A stretch of 64,000 bases of DNA. It comes from Dehalococcoidales bacterium. GTDB lineage: Bacteria > Chloroflexota > Dehalococcoidia > Lucifugimonadales > Lucifugimonadaceae. Positions within the stretch are counted from its first letter, which is position 1, and every line of letters begins with the position of its first letter. The DNA lies in the NCBI GenBank assembly GCA_009937255.1, contig JAACCT010000015.1, forward strand, positions 1 to 64,000. The letters run 5' to 3'. Positions 1-9,049 of this stretch are shown piece by piece. The notes below the pieces were generated by a model that saw only the letters and a program-made list of their open reading frames with translations, was not told the origin of the DNA and did no database searches. The position numbers were made by a program, and so were the translations under genes.

Positions 1-90
1 AACCAAAAGCTAAAGCAGAACCAAAAGCTAAAGCAGAACCAAAAGCTGAAGCAGAACCAAAAGCTAAAGCAGAACCAAAAGCTAAAGAAA
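1..90 (+). repeat. 18-nt tandem repeat in the rpsB tail (5 units)
   Basis: Five near-identical 18-nt units (aaccaaaagctaaagcag) run head to tail from the window edge. The third unit has one change (gctgaagca) and the fifth diverges at its end. The unit length is a multiple of three, so copy-number change would keep frame. It encodes PKAKAE repeats and may extend left of the window. Confidence 0.9.
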
Positions 91-107
91 ACGATAAAGA
101 GAGCTAA
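1..107 (+). CDS. rpsB: 30S ribosomal protein S2, C-terminal tail (partial)
   Basis: Only the last 34 codons of a gene entering from the left edge are present, read from base 3 to a TAA. The peptide is a low-complexity Lys/Ala/Glu/Pro tail made of five PKAKAE-type hexapeptides, then KENDKES. No conserved ribosomal core is visible. The assignment to rpsB rests on position, since rpsB directly precedes tsf in very many bacteria, and on the knowledge that S2 proteins of some lineages carry Ala/Lys/Glu-rich extensions. The gap to tsf is 24 nt, consistent with co-transcription. It could be another protein with such a tail, but the synteny makes S2 the best call. Confidence 0.6.
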   Translation, partial: PKAKAEPKAKAEPKAEAEPKAKAEPKAKENDKES

Positions 108-131
108 ACTAAATAACTTTAGGAGAATTTA

Positions 132-626
132 ATGGTTGAAATAACAGCTAAATTAATAAAAGAATTAAGAGATAATACTGGTGCAGGAATAATGGATGCA
201 AAAAAAGCACTTGAAGAATCTCAAGGAGATATGAAACAGGCCGAAGTATACTTAACCAAAAAAGGTTTAGCTTCTGTTGAAAAAAGAGCAGGAAGAGCTA
301 CTGAAAATGGGATCGTAGAATCTTATATTCATAATGGAGGAAGAATCGGTGCATTGGTACAATTATCATGCGAGACTGACTTTGTAGCTAGAACTGATGA
401 ATTTTCTAATTGTGCAAAAGAGATAGCTATGCAGGTAGCAGCAATGAACCCAACTTCTATTTCAAAAGAAAAAGATAGCGAACTATCCGATGATCAAATT
501 CTTGAGTTACAGGCTTATATCAGAGATTCAGCAAAAACTGTTGGTGAGGTTGTTAAAGAACTTTCATCCAAAGTTGGTGAAAATATAGTTATAAAAAAAA
601 TAAATAGATTTGAAATTGGAAATTAA
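132..626 (+). CDS. tsf: Translation elongation factor Ts (short form)
   Basis: EF-Ts is the nucleotide exchange factor that recycles EF-Tu in the cytoplasm. The N-terminal UBA-like segment (residues 4-45) contains the family motif RDNTGAGIMDAKKAL, and the core motif TDFVAR lies at residues 82-87. The protein is 164 aa, against about 280 aa in E. coli, so it lacks one of the duplicated core subdomains and the coiled-coil insertion, as in other short EF-Ts lineages. An AGGAG ribosome site sits 6 nt before the ATG. Its 3' end overlaps the proposed pyrH start by 17 nt. Identification is secure. Confidence 0.96.
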   Translation: MVEITAKLIKELRDNTGAGIMDAKKALEESQGDMKQAEVYLTKKGLASVEKRAGRATENGIVESYIHNGGRIGALVQLSCETDFVARTDEFSNCAKEIAMQVAAMNPTSISKEKDSELSDDQILELQAYIRDSAKTVGEVVKELSSKVGENIVIKKINRFEIGN

Positions 627-1347
627 TAAACCTAGTAGAATCGTTTTAAAACTTAGTGGAGAATCATTAAAAGGTGATTTAGAGTTTGGTCTTGATGCTG
701 GAATTATTAAGACTATTTCTACGGAAATCAAAAAAACTTCAGATTTAAATGTTCAAATTTCTATTGTTGCTGGTGGTGGTAACTTTTGGAGAGGAATTGA
801 ATACGAAAAAAGAGGTATGGATAGATCAACTGCTGATTATGCTGGAATGCTTGCGACAATAATGAATGCCTTAGCACTTCAAGATGAATTAGAAAAAAAT
901 AGCATAGAAGTAAGGACACAATCAGCATTAAATTTACCCTCTGTTGCAGAACCTTATATTAGAAGAAAAGCTATAAGGCATCTTGAAAAAGGAAGATTGG
1001 TCTTATTTGCTGGTGGTACAGGAAATCCTTTTATGTCTACAGATACAGCTGCTGCCTTGCGAGCTATAGAAATAAATGCAGATTTACTAATAATGGCAAA
1101 AAATGGAATCGACGGAATGTATGATTCTGATCCTAAAATAAATCCTTCAGCAAAAAAAATTGACAAAATTACTCATCATGAAGCATTAAGTAAAAGATTA
1201 TCAGCATTGGACTCTACTGCTCTTACATTATGTATGGATAATAATCTTCCTATTGTGATTTTTGATTTATTTAAATCTGATAATTTGTTAAATGTTATTT
1301 CTGGAAATAAAGTAGGTACACAAATATATACTCAAAATAAATCTTAG
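610..1347 (+). CDS. pyrH: UMP kinase (uridylate kinase)
   Basis: Phosphorylates UMP to UDP for pyrimidine nucleotide synthesis. The amino-acid-kinase fold is recognisable: RIVLKLSGESLKG near residues 10-22, the GGGNFWRG loop near 55-62 and the FAGGTGNPFMSTDTAA block near 133-148. Length 245 aa is normal. No ATG exists at the right place. The track start is TTG at 610, inside tsf, with a second in-frame TTG at 616 as an alternative; the conserved beta strand begins at residue 10, so one of these must be used. Overlap with tsf suggests translational coupling in the tsf-pyrH-frr run. Confidence 0.95.
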   Translation: MKLEINKPSRIVLKLSGESLKGDLEFGLDAGIIKTISTEIKKTSDLNVQISIVAGGGNFWRGIEYEKRGMDRSTADYAGMLATIMNALALQDELEKNSIEVRTQSALNLPSVAEPYIRRKAIRHLEKGRLVLFAGGTGNPFMSTDTAAALRAIEINADLLIMAKNGIDGMYDSDPKINPSAKKIDKITHHEALSKRLSALDSTALTLCMDNNLPIVIFDLFKSDNLLNVISGNKVGTQIYTQNKS

Positions 1348-1377
1348 GTATTATATAAATAAGAATTGAGGTAAATT

Positions 1378-1938
1378 ATGGAATTATCTGAAATATTAAA
1401 TGACTGTTCAGAAAGAATGAAATCAGCTAATGATTTTTTTGTTACTGATATTAAATCTATAAGAACAGGTAGGGCTGCAACAAGTCTTTTAGAAAATATT
1501 AAAATAGATTACCACGGGTCTGTAATGCCTTTAAATCAACTAGCGCAAATATCATTGAGTGATCAAAGAAGTATGACTGTTCAACCTTGGGATAAATCTG
1601 CTTCTCAAATAATTGCAAAAGGTATTCAAACATCTGACTTGGGTATTACCCCTCAAATTGATGGACAAATTATTAGAGTTAATATTCCTCCTATGACAGA
1701 AGAAACAAGAAAAGATGTTGTAAAAGTATTAAAACAAAGAAGTGAACAATCAAAAATTTCGATTAGAAATATTAGACGTGATATTCAAGACGAAATAAGA
1801 AAACTTGAAAAAAATGGTGACTGCTCCGAAGATGATTCCAGAAGAGCTATTATTGATTTGCAGAAAATAACTGATGATTCAATTAAAATAATTGATCAAG
1901 AATCTAGTTTAAAAGAATCAGAAATAATGCAAGTTTAA
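1378..1938 (+). CDS. frr: Ribosome recycling factor
   Basis: RRF splits the post-termination ribosome together with EF-G. The 186 aa length is exactly typical. Family motifs are present: the N-terminal helix with FFVTDIKSIRTGRA, the domain II sequence VNIPPMTEETRKDVVK and the C-terminal helix with SIRNIRRD. It follows pyrH by 30 nt with GAGG before the ATG and precedes uppS by 3 nt, the common pyrH-frr-uppS order. Confidence 0.96.
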   Translation: MELSEILNDCSERMKSANDFFVTDIKSIRTGRAATSLLENIKIDYHGSVMPLNQLAQISLSDQRSMTVQPWDKSASQIIAKGIQTSDLGITPQIDGQIIRVNIPPMTEETRKDVVKVLKQRSEQSKISIRNIRRDIQDEIRKLEKNGDCSEDDSRRAIIDLQKITDDSIKIIDQESSLKESEIMQV

Positions 1939-1941
1939 AAA

Positions 1942-2630
1942 ATGCGCAAACAAAGTATTATCCCTAATCACTTAGCTATTATTATGGATGGTAATGGTAG
2001 ATGGGCTACTGATAAAGGTTTAGAAAGATCTAATGGTCATATTAAAGGTTATGAACAGATAAAACCTATAGCTATACATGCAAAGAAATTAGGAATACAG
2101 TATCTAACTTTATTTGCCTTTTCTACTGAAAATTGGAAACGATCAAAAGATGAAATAGAGTTTATTCTAGATTTGGCAATCAATGTTATTGCAAAAGAAT
2201 CTAATAGTTTAAATGAAAATAATATTAATATTACTCATTTAGGTAACAAAGATAATTTACCAAAAGAATTAGTATCAAAAATTCATATATCTGAAAATTT
2301 AACAAAAAATAATGATGGACTTTTTCTTTCAGTAGCATTTAATTATGGTTCAAGGGATGAAATTATTAATGCTGTGAATAATATTTTAAAACAAAAAATT
2401 AAAGTTGTAGATGAAAATGATTTTAATTCTAATTTAATGACTAACTCTTTTCCTGATCCTGATATGATTATTCGAACAGGGGGGCAAAAAAGACTTTCTA
2501 ATTTTTTACTATGGCAATCTGCTTATTCTGAGTTATTTTTTTAGATAAATTTTGGCCTGATTTTAATATTTCTGATCTCGATAATATCATTTCTGATTAT
2601 AAAAAAAGAAAAAGAAATTATGGTACTTAA
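1942..2630 (+). CDS. uppS: Undecaprenyl diphosphate synthase, interrupted by a T7 frameshift
   Basis: Makes the C55 carrier lipid for cell-wall precursors. The first frame (to 2544, 200 aa) has the substrate/Mg motif IIMDGNGRWA with Asp16, FSTENWKR, and IIRTGG-KRLSNFLLW, then ends ELFF-TAG right after a run of seven T (2536-2542). Moving back one base, or adding one T, continues into LDKFWPDF and an RKRNYGT tail that matches the expected UppS C terminus, ending at TAA 2628-2630 (229 aa). So the gene is complete except for one base. It is either a sequencing indel, a recent mutation, or -1 slippage on T TTT TTT. The usual TGGE is TGGQ here. The tail overlaps cdsA by 11 nt. Confidence 0.9.
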
Positions 2631-3306
2631 TAATAGAACTAAAAGAATAATTACATCTACCATAGGCATTCTAATTATTTATTTGGGCTTTAAATATTTA
2701 CCTTCTTTAAGAATAAATAATTTTAATTTTCATCCTTTAATTCTTTTATCTTTTTTTGTTTTTTTTATGGAAATTTTTCTTCAATTAAAAACAAATAAAT
2801 TTTCAAGAAATTATAAATATTTTTTATTTTCAATTATTTATACTATTTTTTTCATACATGTTTTATTAATAGAAAACTTAATTGAAAATTGGGAAATAGT
2901 TTTTTTATTTAATTTATCTGTAGTATTTATTGTAGATTCTTTTGGATATATTTTTGGGCAATTTTTTGGAAATAATAAAATTAAAATCTTAGAAAATATT
3001 TCACCTAATAAAACTGTAGAAGGTTATATAGGATCAGTAATTTTTGGATTTACTTTTGGTTTTTTTATACTTCTTTTTATATATGATAAATTCTTTTTAG
3101 AGACAAATTATATTTTTATAATTTTATTTATATTAGGATTAATAACGACAAGTATTTTTGGTGATTTATTTGTTTCTAAAATAAAACGTATGATAAAAGT
3201 TGATGATTTTTCAAATTTTTTTTACGGACATGGAGGAATTTTAGATAGACTAGATTCTATTTTACCTAGTTTTGTATTGTCTTTTTGGATATTCTTTTTA
3301 ATATGA
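2620..3306 (+). CDS. cdsA: Phosphatidate cytidylyltransferase (CDP-diglyceride synthase)
   Basis: Converts phosphatidate and CTP to CDP-diacylglycerol in the inner membrane. The protein is 228 aa with about seven hydrophobic spans. It carries the family signature near the C terminus: KRMIKVDDFSNFFYGHGG followed by ILDRLDS. The ATG lies inside the restored uppS tail, and the TGA overlaps the dxr ATG (ATGA), so it is embedded in a coupled uppS-cdsA-dxr run. The N-terminal part is shorter than in E. coli (about 285 aa), which is common outside Proteobacteria. Confidence 0.94.
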   Translation: MVLNNRTKRIITSTIGILIIYLGFKYLPSLRINNFNFHPLILLSFFVFFMEIFLQLKTNKFSRNYKYFLFSIIYTIFFIHVLLIENLIENWEIVFLFNLSVVFIVDSFGYIFGQFFGNNKIKILENISPNKTVEGYIGSVIFGFTFGFFILLFIYDKFFLETNYIFIILFILGLITTSIFGDLFVSKIKRMIKVDDFSNFFYGHGGILDRLDSILPSFVLSFWIFFLI

Positions 3307-4424
3307 AAAAAATTGCGATAATTGGATCAACTGGCTCTATTGGAACCCAAACTCTAGAATTAATAGAGAATAATCTAGAAAATTATGATGTGTATGCTTT
3401 AACTGCTGGTAATAATATTAGTTTACACAAAAAACAAATAAATAAATTTAAACCTAAATTTTATGATAATTTAAAACAAATTGACTATGATATAGAAGGA
3501 TCTTCTTTATTGGATTCATTGAAAATAGTTAATGATAAAAATCTTGATTTCATTCTTTTTGCGACTTCTGGATCTGATACTTATTCACCGATTGTTAATG
3601 CAATTAATTCAGGAAATAATATTGGTTTGACTAATAAGGAAGTTATAGTAATTTTTGGCCCATTACTTTTTAAAGCAGCTAATAGAAATAATTCAAAAAT
3701 ATTTCCAATTGATTCAGAGCCATCAGCTATTTGGCAATGTATTGATAATGAACCAAGAAATATATCAAAAATTATATTAACAGCCTCGGGTGGAGCTTTT
3801 AGAGATATTGATTTCAAAGATTTAAGAAATATTACTCCAGATCAAGCAAGTAGACATCCTAACTGGAAAATGGGTGAAAAAATAAGTGTAGATTCTTCTA
3901 CAATGATGAATAAAATATTTGAGATAGTTGAAATTAGCTATATGTTCAATATTCCTTTTGAAAAAATTGAAGTACTCATTCACAGAGAAAGCTTAGTTCA
4001 TTCAATGGTAGAATTTGATGATGGATCTATAAAGGCTCAAATATCTCAACCTGATATGATACTTCCTATAAAGCATGCTCTAGATTACAAAGAATTTAAT
4101 TTGAAGTATGAAAATAAATTAGATTTTTCAGAAATTAGTCAATTTTCATTTTCACAGATAAAAAAAGGTAAATATCCTTGCTATGATTTTTCTTATGAAT
4201 ATATAAAAAAAGGTCCTTTATATGTATCAGCTTTAGCAATTACAAATGAAATTTTAGTTGAACTATTTTTAGCAGAAAAAATTTCATATATTTCTATTTC
4301 AAAATACTTAGAAATGACTTTATTAAATCAGAAATTCAATCAAGAATTTAATTATGATAATATAATTGAATTAAGAGAATATTTGACTACTAGAATCTCT
4401 AAATTAATTCAAAATAAAAAATAA
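3303..4424 (+). CDS. dxr: 1-deoxy-D-xylulose 5-phosphate reductoisomerase
   Basis: Second enzyme of the MEP isoprenoid pathway, converting DXP to MEP with NADPH. Seen: the N-terminal Rossmann motif AIIGSTGSIGTQTLELI, LTNKEVIV, the metal/substrate block PIDSEPSAIWQ and HPNWKMGEKISVDSSTMMNK. The ORF track starts at 3285, but those six codons lie in cdsA; ATG at 3303 gives the normal N terminus (373 aa) and an ATGA overlap with cdsA. Together with ispG and ispH in this window it shows the organism uses the MEP pathway. Confidence 0.97.
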   Translation: MKKIAIIGSTGSIGTQTLELIENNLENYDVYALTAGNNISLHKKQINKFKPKFYDNLKQIDYDIEGSSLLDSLKIVNDKNLDFILFATSGSDTYSPIVNAINSGNNIGLTNKEVIVIFGPLLFKAANRNNSKIFPIDSEPSAIWQCIDNEPRNISKIILTASGGAFRDIDFKDLRNITPDQASRHPNWKMGEKISVDSSTMMNKIFEIVEISYMFNIPFEKIEVLIHRESLVHSMVEFDDGSIKAQISQPDMILPIKHALDYKEFNLKYENKLDFSEISQFSFSQIKKGKYPCYDFSYEYIKKGPLYVSALAITNEILVELFLAEKISYISISKYLEMTLLNQKFNQEFNYDNIIELREYLTTRISKLIQNKK

Positions 4425-4429
4425 AACAT

Positions 4430-5986
4430 ATGCAAATTTTTATAAGTATATTTACCCTATCTTTAATTATTACTCCTTTAGTAGTTTTACATGAACTTGG
4501 ACATTATATTTTTGCTAAATTATTCAAAGTAAGAGTTTTAGAATTTGGAATAGGTTTTCCTCCTAAATTATTTAGTCTGTGGTCTCATTTAAGTACTTAT
4601 AAAATTTCAAAAAATATTATAACTGAAGTAAATGAATTTAAATCTGGTGAAATAATTTATATTTCATTAGATAATTATGGTTTTATAAATGAAATTTATA
4701 AAACTAAAAACCCTGAAATTTCTTCAACTCTAATACCTGTTAAATTTATAGAATTTAATGATGACATAATCGTAGTAAAAAGTATGTTGTGGAGTTTAAA
4801 TTTAATACCTTTTGGAGGTTTTGTAAGATTATTTGGTGAAGAGAAAAATAAGTCTAAAGATTCTTTAAGTCAATCATCATATTTTGGAAGATTTATAATT
4901 ATTTTTTCTGGTGCTTTTATAAATTTTGTTCTTCCATTCATAATGATATTTTTTGTAAATATTTTTATTACAGAAACTAAAATTTCAGATTTAATTGTAC
5001 AAAATGTTATGGAAGATTCACCGGCATATCAAGCTGGTATAAAACCTGGAGATAAAATTGTAGATATTAATAATAAGAAAATTAATTCAATTTCTGATTT
5101 ACAAAATATTCTTACTCAAAATCTTGGTGATAATACTGAGTGGACAGTAGTTAGTGGTATCCCTAATATTTTCTTAGATCCAGGTCAAAAAACTAAATAT
5201 GAATATCCAAAAAATAAAAGTAAGACACTTAAATTAAAACCAAGATGGAATCCTCCTGTTTATCAAATTGGTAAAGATATTTCAGTTGAAAAAGCTAGGA
5301 CTTATGACCCATATTCTGGATCTATTACCTCCTTTAAAGTATCTGAATCTTCTGATTTTGGAAATATTTCATATGAATTTTCAAATAAATTTATCAAGTC
5401 TAAAATTGGAGATTTTGTTCCAGTTGTATTTGATAAAAGTTTTGAAGGAATTCCTTTGGATGAAGCAAGAAAAATAGAACCCAATGCTGGAATTAATGAC
5501 ACTATTACTGAGGGTTCAGTTGGTATTCTCATAAGTAGTGAAAACAGGAGAAATTATAAAGAATCTTTTAGTGATAATCTAAAAGATTCAATTGATAAAT
5601 CCATTGGAATTTATACACTTAGCTATTATTCAATTAAAGGAATTTTTATACGATCATCTAACCCGATTTTTCAAGGGCCTAAAGCTATTGGTCCTATTGG
5701 ACTTGGACAAATATCGGGTAATATCGTAGCATCTTCGAATTCTTTTTCTGAAAAATTAATTATTTTATTTACCCTAGCTTCATCGATAAGTTTATCGCTA
5801 GCAATAATTAATTTAATTCCTTTTCCTGCTTTAGATGGAGGCAGGTTAGCATTTTTATTTATTGAAATATTAAGAAAAGGTAAAAAGGTTCCAGAAAGTA
5901 TAGAGTCCTATATTCATGGCCTAGGATTTATTATACTTATACTATTGATAATTTATATTTCGTTTAAAGATATTTCTAGATTATAA
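4430..5986 (+). CDS. rseP: Site-2 protease family zinc metalloprotease, RseP-like
   Basis: Intramembrane M50 protease expected to cleave membrane-bound regulators such as anti-sigma factors. The first membrane span carries HELGH (residues 21-25), and the last membrane region has the zinc-ligand motif PFPALDGG (LDGG near 468-471). A PDZ domain is visible in between (SPAYQAGIKPGDKIVDINNKKI). At 518 aa it is longer than the usual 350-450, because extra sequence lies before and after the PDZ repeat. The dxr-rseP-ispG placement is common. The specific substrate is unknown. Confidence 0.93.
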   Translation: MQIFISIFTLSLIITPLVVLHELGHYIFAKLFKVRVLEFGIGFPPKLFSLWSHLSTYKISKNIITEVNEFKSGEIIYISLDNYGFINEIYKTKNPEISSTLIPVKFIEFNDDIIVVKSMLWSLNLIPFGGFVRLFGEEKNKSKDSLSQSSYFGRFIIIFSGAFINFVLPFIMIFFVNIFITETKISDLIVQNVMEDSPAYQAGIKPGDKIVDINNKKINSISDLQNILTQNLGDNTEWTVVSGIPNIFLDPGQKTKYEYPKNKSKTLKLKPRWNPPVYQIGKDISVEKARTYDPYSGSITSFKVSESSDFGNISYEFSNKFIKSKIGDFVPVVFDKSFEGIPLDEARKIEPNAGINDTITEGSVGILISSENRRNYKESFSDNLKDSIDKSIGIYTLSYYSIKGIFIRSSNPIFQGPKAIGPIGLGQISGNIVASSNSFSEKLIILFTLASSISLSLAIINLIPFPALDGGRLAFLFIEILRKGKKVPESIESYIHGLGFIILILLIIYISFKDISRL

Positions 5987-6002
5987 AAAATGGGAGAAAT
6001 CT

Positions 6003-7211
6003 ATGAGGAAAATCACACATGTTGTGAAAGTAGGTAATGTAAAAATAGGAGGAACAAATCCTATTGTAGTACAGTCTATGACAGATACTGATACATCGGA
6101 TATCCCTAAAACTGTAAATCAAATTGAAGAACTTTATACCGCAGGCTCAGAAATTGTAAGATTAACTATTAATAATATTGAAGCAGCTAAATCTGTTGCT
6201 CTCATAAAAAAACAACTTCTAGATAGAGATATTAAAGTTCCATTAATAGGTGATTTTCACTTTATAGGCCATAAGATTTTACAAGCTGTTCCTGAATGTG
6301 CTGAATATTTAGATAAGTATAGAATAAACCCTGGTAATTTAGGTAAAGGTGATAGAAAAGATGATAATTTTAGAACTTTTATAGAATTAGCTAAAGACTT
6401 TAATAAACCTGTTCGTATTGGAGTAAATGCAGGTTCTCTTGACCAGGAATTATTGAATTTTAAAATGGAAGAAAATAATAAGTTAAAGATTCCAAAAAGT
6501 GCTGAAAATGTAGAATCTGAAGCTCTTATATCTAGCGCTTTAATTTCTTATCAAAAAGCTATGAATTATGGCTTAGATAAAAATAAAATTATTATTTCTT
6601 GTAAAGTTTCTAGATTGTATCAAATGATTCATTGCTATAGAGAAATTTCTAATAAATGTTCAGCTCCTCTACATCTAGGATTAACAGAGGCTGGTCTAGG
6701 GATGAAATCAATTGTTGCTACCACTGCAGCACTATCAGTTTTATTGGAACAAGGAATAGGAGATACCATAAGATGCTCTTTAACTCCTGAGGTTGGAGGA
6801 GAAAGATCTCGTGAAGTAGAACTTTGTCAAGAAATATTACAATCCTTAGAAATTAAGAGTTATAAGCCACAAGTTACAGCTTGTCCAGGTTGCGGAAGAA
6901 CAACTTCAACCTTTTTTAGAGAATTAGCTTCTGAGATTAAAGATCACTTAGATAAAAAAAATAAAAAATGGATAAAAGAATTTCCTGGATCTGAGGAATT
7001 GAAAGTAGCTGTAATGGGATGTGTGGTAAATGGTCCTGGAGAATCTAAAGCAGCCAATATTGGAGTGTCACTTCCTGGTTCAGGAGAAAGTCCCGTTGCT
7101 CCAGTATTTGTAGATGGTGAAAAAGTTGGAATTTTAAAAGGTGATAATATCTCATCTGAATTTATTAATATGGTAGAAAATTATGTTGTAAATAAATGGG
7201 GGAATAAATGA
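6003..7211 (+). CDS. ispG: 4-hydroxy-3-methylbut-2-en-1-yl diphosphate synthase
   Basis: Reduces MEcPP to HMBPP in the MEP pathway with a 4Fe-4S cluster. Seen: VQSMTDTDT at the N terminus, the TIM-barrel sequence RINPGNLG, and the cluster ligands CPGC near residues 293-296 and MGCVVNGPGES near 338. Length 402 aa suits the bacterial two-domain form. GGAG precedes the ATG, and the TGA overlaps the proS ATG by 4 nt. Confidence 0.97.
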   Translation: MRKITHVVKVGNVKIGGTNPIVVQSMTDTDTSDIPKTVNQIEELYTAGSEIVRLTINNIEAAKSVALIKKQLLDRDIKVPLIGDFHFIGHKILQAVPECAEYLDKYRINPGNLGKGDRKDDNFRTFIELAKDFNKPVRIGVNAGSLDQELLNFKMEENNKLKIPKSAENVESEALISSALISYQKAMNYGLDKNKIIISCKVSRLYQMIHCYREISNKCSAPLHLGLTEAGLGMKSIVATTAALSVLLEQGIGDTIRCSLTPEVGGERSREVELCQEILQSLEIKSYKPQVTACPGCGRTTSTFFRELASEIKDHLDKKNKKWIKEFPGSEELKVAVMGCVVNGPGESKAANIGVSLPGSGESPVAPVFVDGEKVGILKGDNISSEFINMVENYVVNKWGNK

Positions 7212-8932
7212 GTATAAACAAACTACTTGGATCAAAAAAACTGACAAGTTATTTTTGGAAAACTTATAGAGAAGACCCACAAAATATAGAAACAGAAAGT
7301 CATAGATTATTGCATAGAACAGGATTTATTTCTCAATTATCAACTGGAATATTTAGTTTTTTACCTATGGGTTGGAGATCAATAGAAAAAATAAAAAATA
7401 TAATTAGAGAAGAAATGAATTCATCAGGATTAATTGAAATTAATTTACCAGTTATTCAACCATCTGATCTATGGAAAACTTCAGAAAGACTTGATACTTT
7501 TATCCCTCCTTTATCAAAATTTCAAGATAGAAGAGATAATCAATTAATAATTGCTCCTACACACGAAGAAGCCGTTACAGATATGGTAGCTAAAAATGTA
7601 AATTCATATAGAGATTTACCATTTACTCTATATCAAATTCAAACAAAATATAGAGAAGACCCTAGGCCCAGAGCAGGTCTTCTAAGGGTAAGAGAATTTG
7701 AAATGAACGATGCTTATTCTTTTGATGTTGACGAAGAAGGGTTAGATTTATCATATAAAAATATGATTAAAATATATAAAAATATTTTTATGAGATGTTC
7801 TACAGAAGTTATTATTGTTGATGCAGATTCGGGAGCTATTGGAGGAAAAGAATCCAATGAGTTTGTTATGTTAGCTGATAGTGGCGAAGATGTGATTTTA
7901 ATTTCAAAAGATAAACTTTATGCTGCAAATGTAGAAAAAGCTATTTTTAAAAAAGAAAAATTCGAAAAAGAAAATACTATAAATCTGCAATATTTAGATA
8001 CTCCAAATAAAAAAACAATTGATGAATTGAAAGATTTTTTATCTATTGATAATAAAAAAATGTTAAAAACAGTAATTTATAAAGCAGATGATGAAATCGT
8101 TGGATGCGTAATACGTTCAGATTACAATTTTAATGAAACTAAAATAAGAAATTATCTTAATGCTACTAATTTGAACTTAGCTAGTGATAAAGTAATTATT
8201 TCAAAAGATCTAGTTCCTGGTTTTATTTCTCCAATAAATATAGAAAACATTAGATTTTTATATGATGATTCTGTATTACTTGGTCCTGGTAACTTTATTG
8301 TTGGAGGTAATACAAAGGATAAACATTATAAAGGTTTTAATCTAGATCAAGATTCAATATCATATGAAATTTTAGATATAGCAGAAGCTGAAGAAGGCCA
8401 TATTTCAATAAATGAGTCTATTTTGGAATCTTTTAGAGGAATTGAAGTAGGTCATATTTTTAAATTAGGAGATGTTTATAGTAAAAAAATGGGAGCAAAT
8501 TTTTCTAATAAAGAAGGTAAAAATCAAAATATTCTGATGGGGTGCTATGGAATCGGTGTAGGAAGGTTATTAGCAGCTTGTATTGAGGCTAATCAAAAAA
8601 ATAATTCCATGAATTTACCGTTATCAATTTCACCATTTTCAATTTATCTTGTAGCTTTACAAATAAAAGACGAAAAAGTGAAAAATTTAGCTGAAAAAAT
8701 CTATAAAGAATTAACTGATTTAGGCTTTGATTTATTGTTTGACGATAGAGATATACAAACAGGAGTTAAATTTAATGATTCAGATTTACTGTCTCTTCCT
8801 GTTAGAAGAGTTATTTCAAAAAGAAATATACAAAATGATTCTATTGAAGTTTTCGAAAGAGATACAGATTCTACAATTTCTTTGACATATGATGAGACCA
8901 TTACTTATTTCAAAACTAACTTGATACCTTAG
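7208..8932 (+). CDS. proS: Prolyl-tRNA synthetase, bacterial type
   Basis: Charges tRNA-Pro in the cytoplasm. The 574 aa protein has class II motif 2 (TKYREDPRPRAGLLRVREFEM), motif 3 (GIGVGRLLAACIE) and, between them, an inserted YbaK-like editing domain at about residues 225-400. A C-terminal anticodon-binding domain follows (LGFDLLFDDRD). It overlaps ispG by 4 nt and is the last gene before the terminator at about 9 kb. Its cognate tRNA-Pro(TGG) lies about 8 kb downstream. Confidence 0.97.
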   Translation: MSINKLLGSKKLTSYFWKTYREDPQNIETESHRLLHRTGFISQLSTGIFSFLPMGWRSIEKIKNIIREEMNSSGLIEINLPVIQPSDLWKTSERLDTFIPPLSKFQDRRDNQLIIAPTHEEAVTDMVAKNVNSYRDLPFTLYQIQTKYREDPRPRAGLLRVREFEMNDAYSFDVDEEGLDLSYKNMIKIYKNIFMRCSTEVIIVDADSGAIGGKESNEFVMLADSGEDVILISKDKLYAANVEKAIFKKEKFEKENTINLQYLDTPNKKTIDELKDFLSIDNKKMLKTVIYKADDEIVGCVIRSDYNFNETKIRNYLNATNLNLASDKVIISKDLVPGFISPINIENIRFLYDDSVLLGPGNFIVGGNTKDKHYKGFNLDQDSISYEILDIAEAEEGHISINESILESFRGIEVGHIFKLGDVYSKKMGANFSNKEGKNQNILMGCYGIGVGRLLAACIEANQKNNSMNLPLSISPFSIYLVALQIKDEKVKNLAEKIYKELTDLGFDLLFDDRDIQTGVKFNDSDLLSLPVRRVISKRNIQNDSIEVFERDTDSTISLTYDETITYFKTNLIP

Positions 8933-8997
8933 TCTTTTTTTACTATACGTGATAAACTGATTAGAGATTTATAAATATTTAAAGGAAAAATTATTTG

Positions 8998-9022
8998 AAG
9001 GTGGGCTATGCCCACTTTTTTT
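8998..9022 (+). terminator. Intrinsic terminator between proS and nusA
   Basis: The stem AAGGTGGGC / GCCCACTTT has a TAT loop: six perfect GC-rich pairs, then one G-T and two A-T pairs. It is followed directly by seven T. It ends 27 nt before the nusA start, so it may end the proS transcript or act as an attenuator in the nusA leader. The ORF-track start at 9008 lies inside this hairpin. Confidence 0.85.
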
Positions 9023-9049
9023 ATTTTAGAGTTATCTTGGGAGGTAACG

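Noticed and set aside
3285-3302. ORF-track N-terminal extension of dxr
   Set aside because: It is the end of cdsA in another frame; ATG 3303 gives the standard N terminus and an ATGA overlap.
5268-5532. Overlapping ORFs within rseP
   Set aside because: Shadows of the coding frame; the rseP frame is continuous with conserved motifs at both ends.
9008-9049. ORF-track N-terminal extension of nusA
   Set aside because: These codons lie inside the terminator hairpin and its T tract; the GGGAGGT ribosome site points to TTG 9050.
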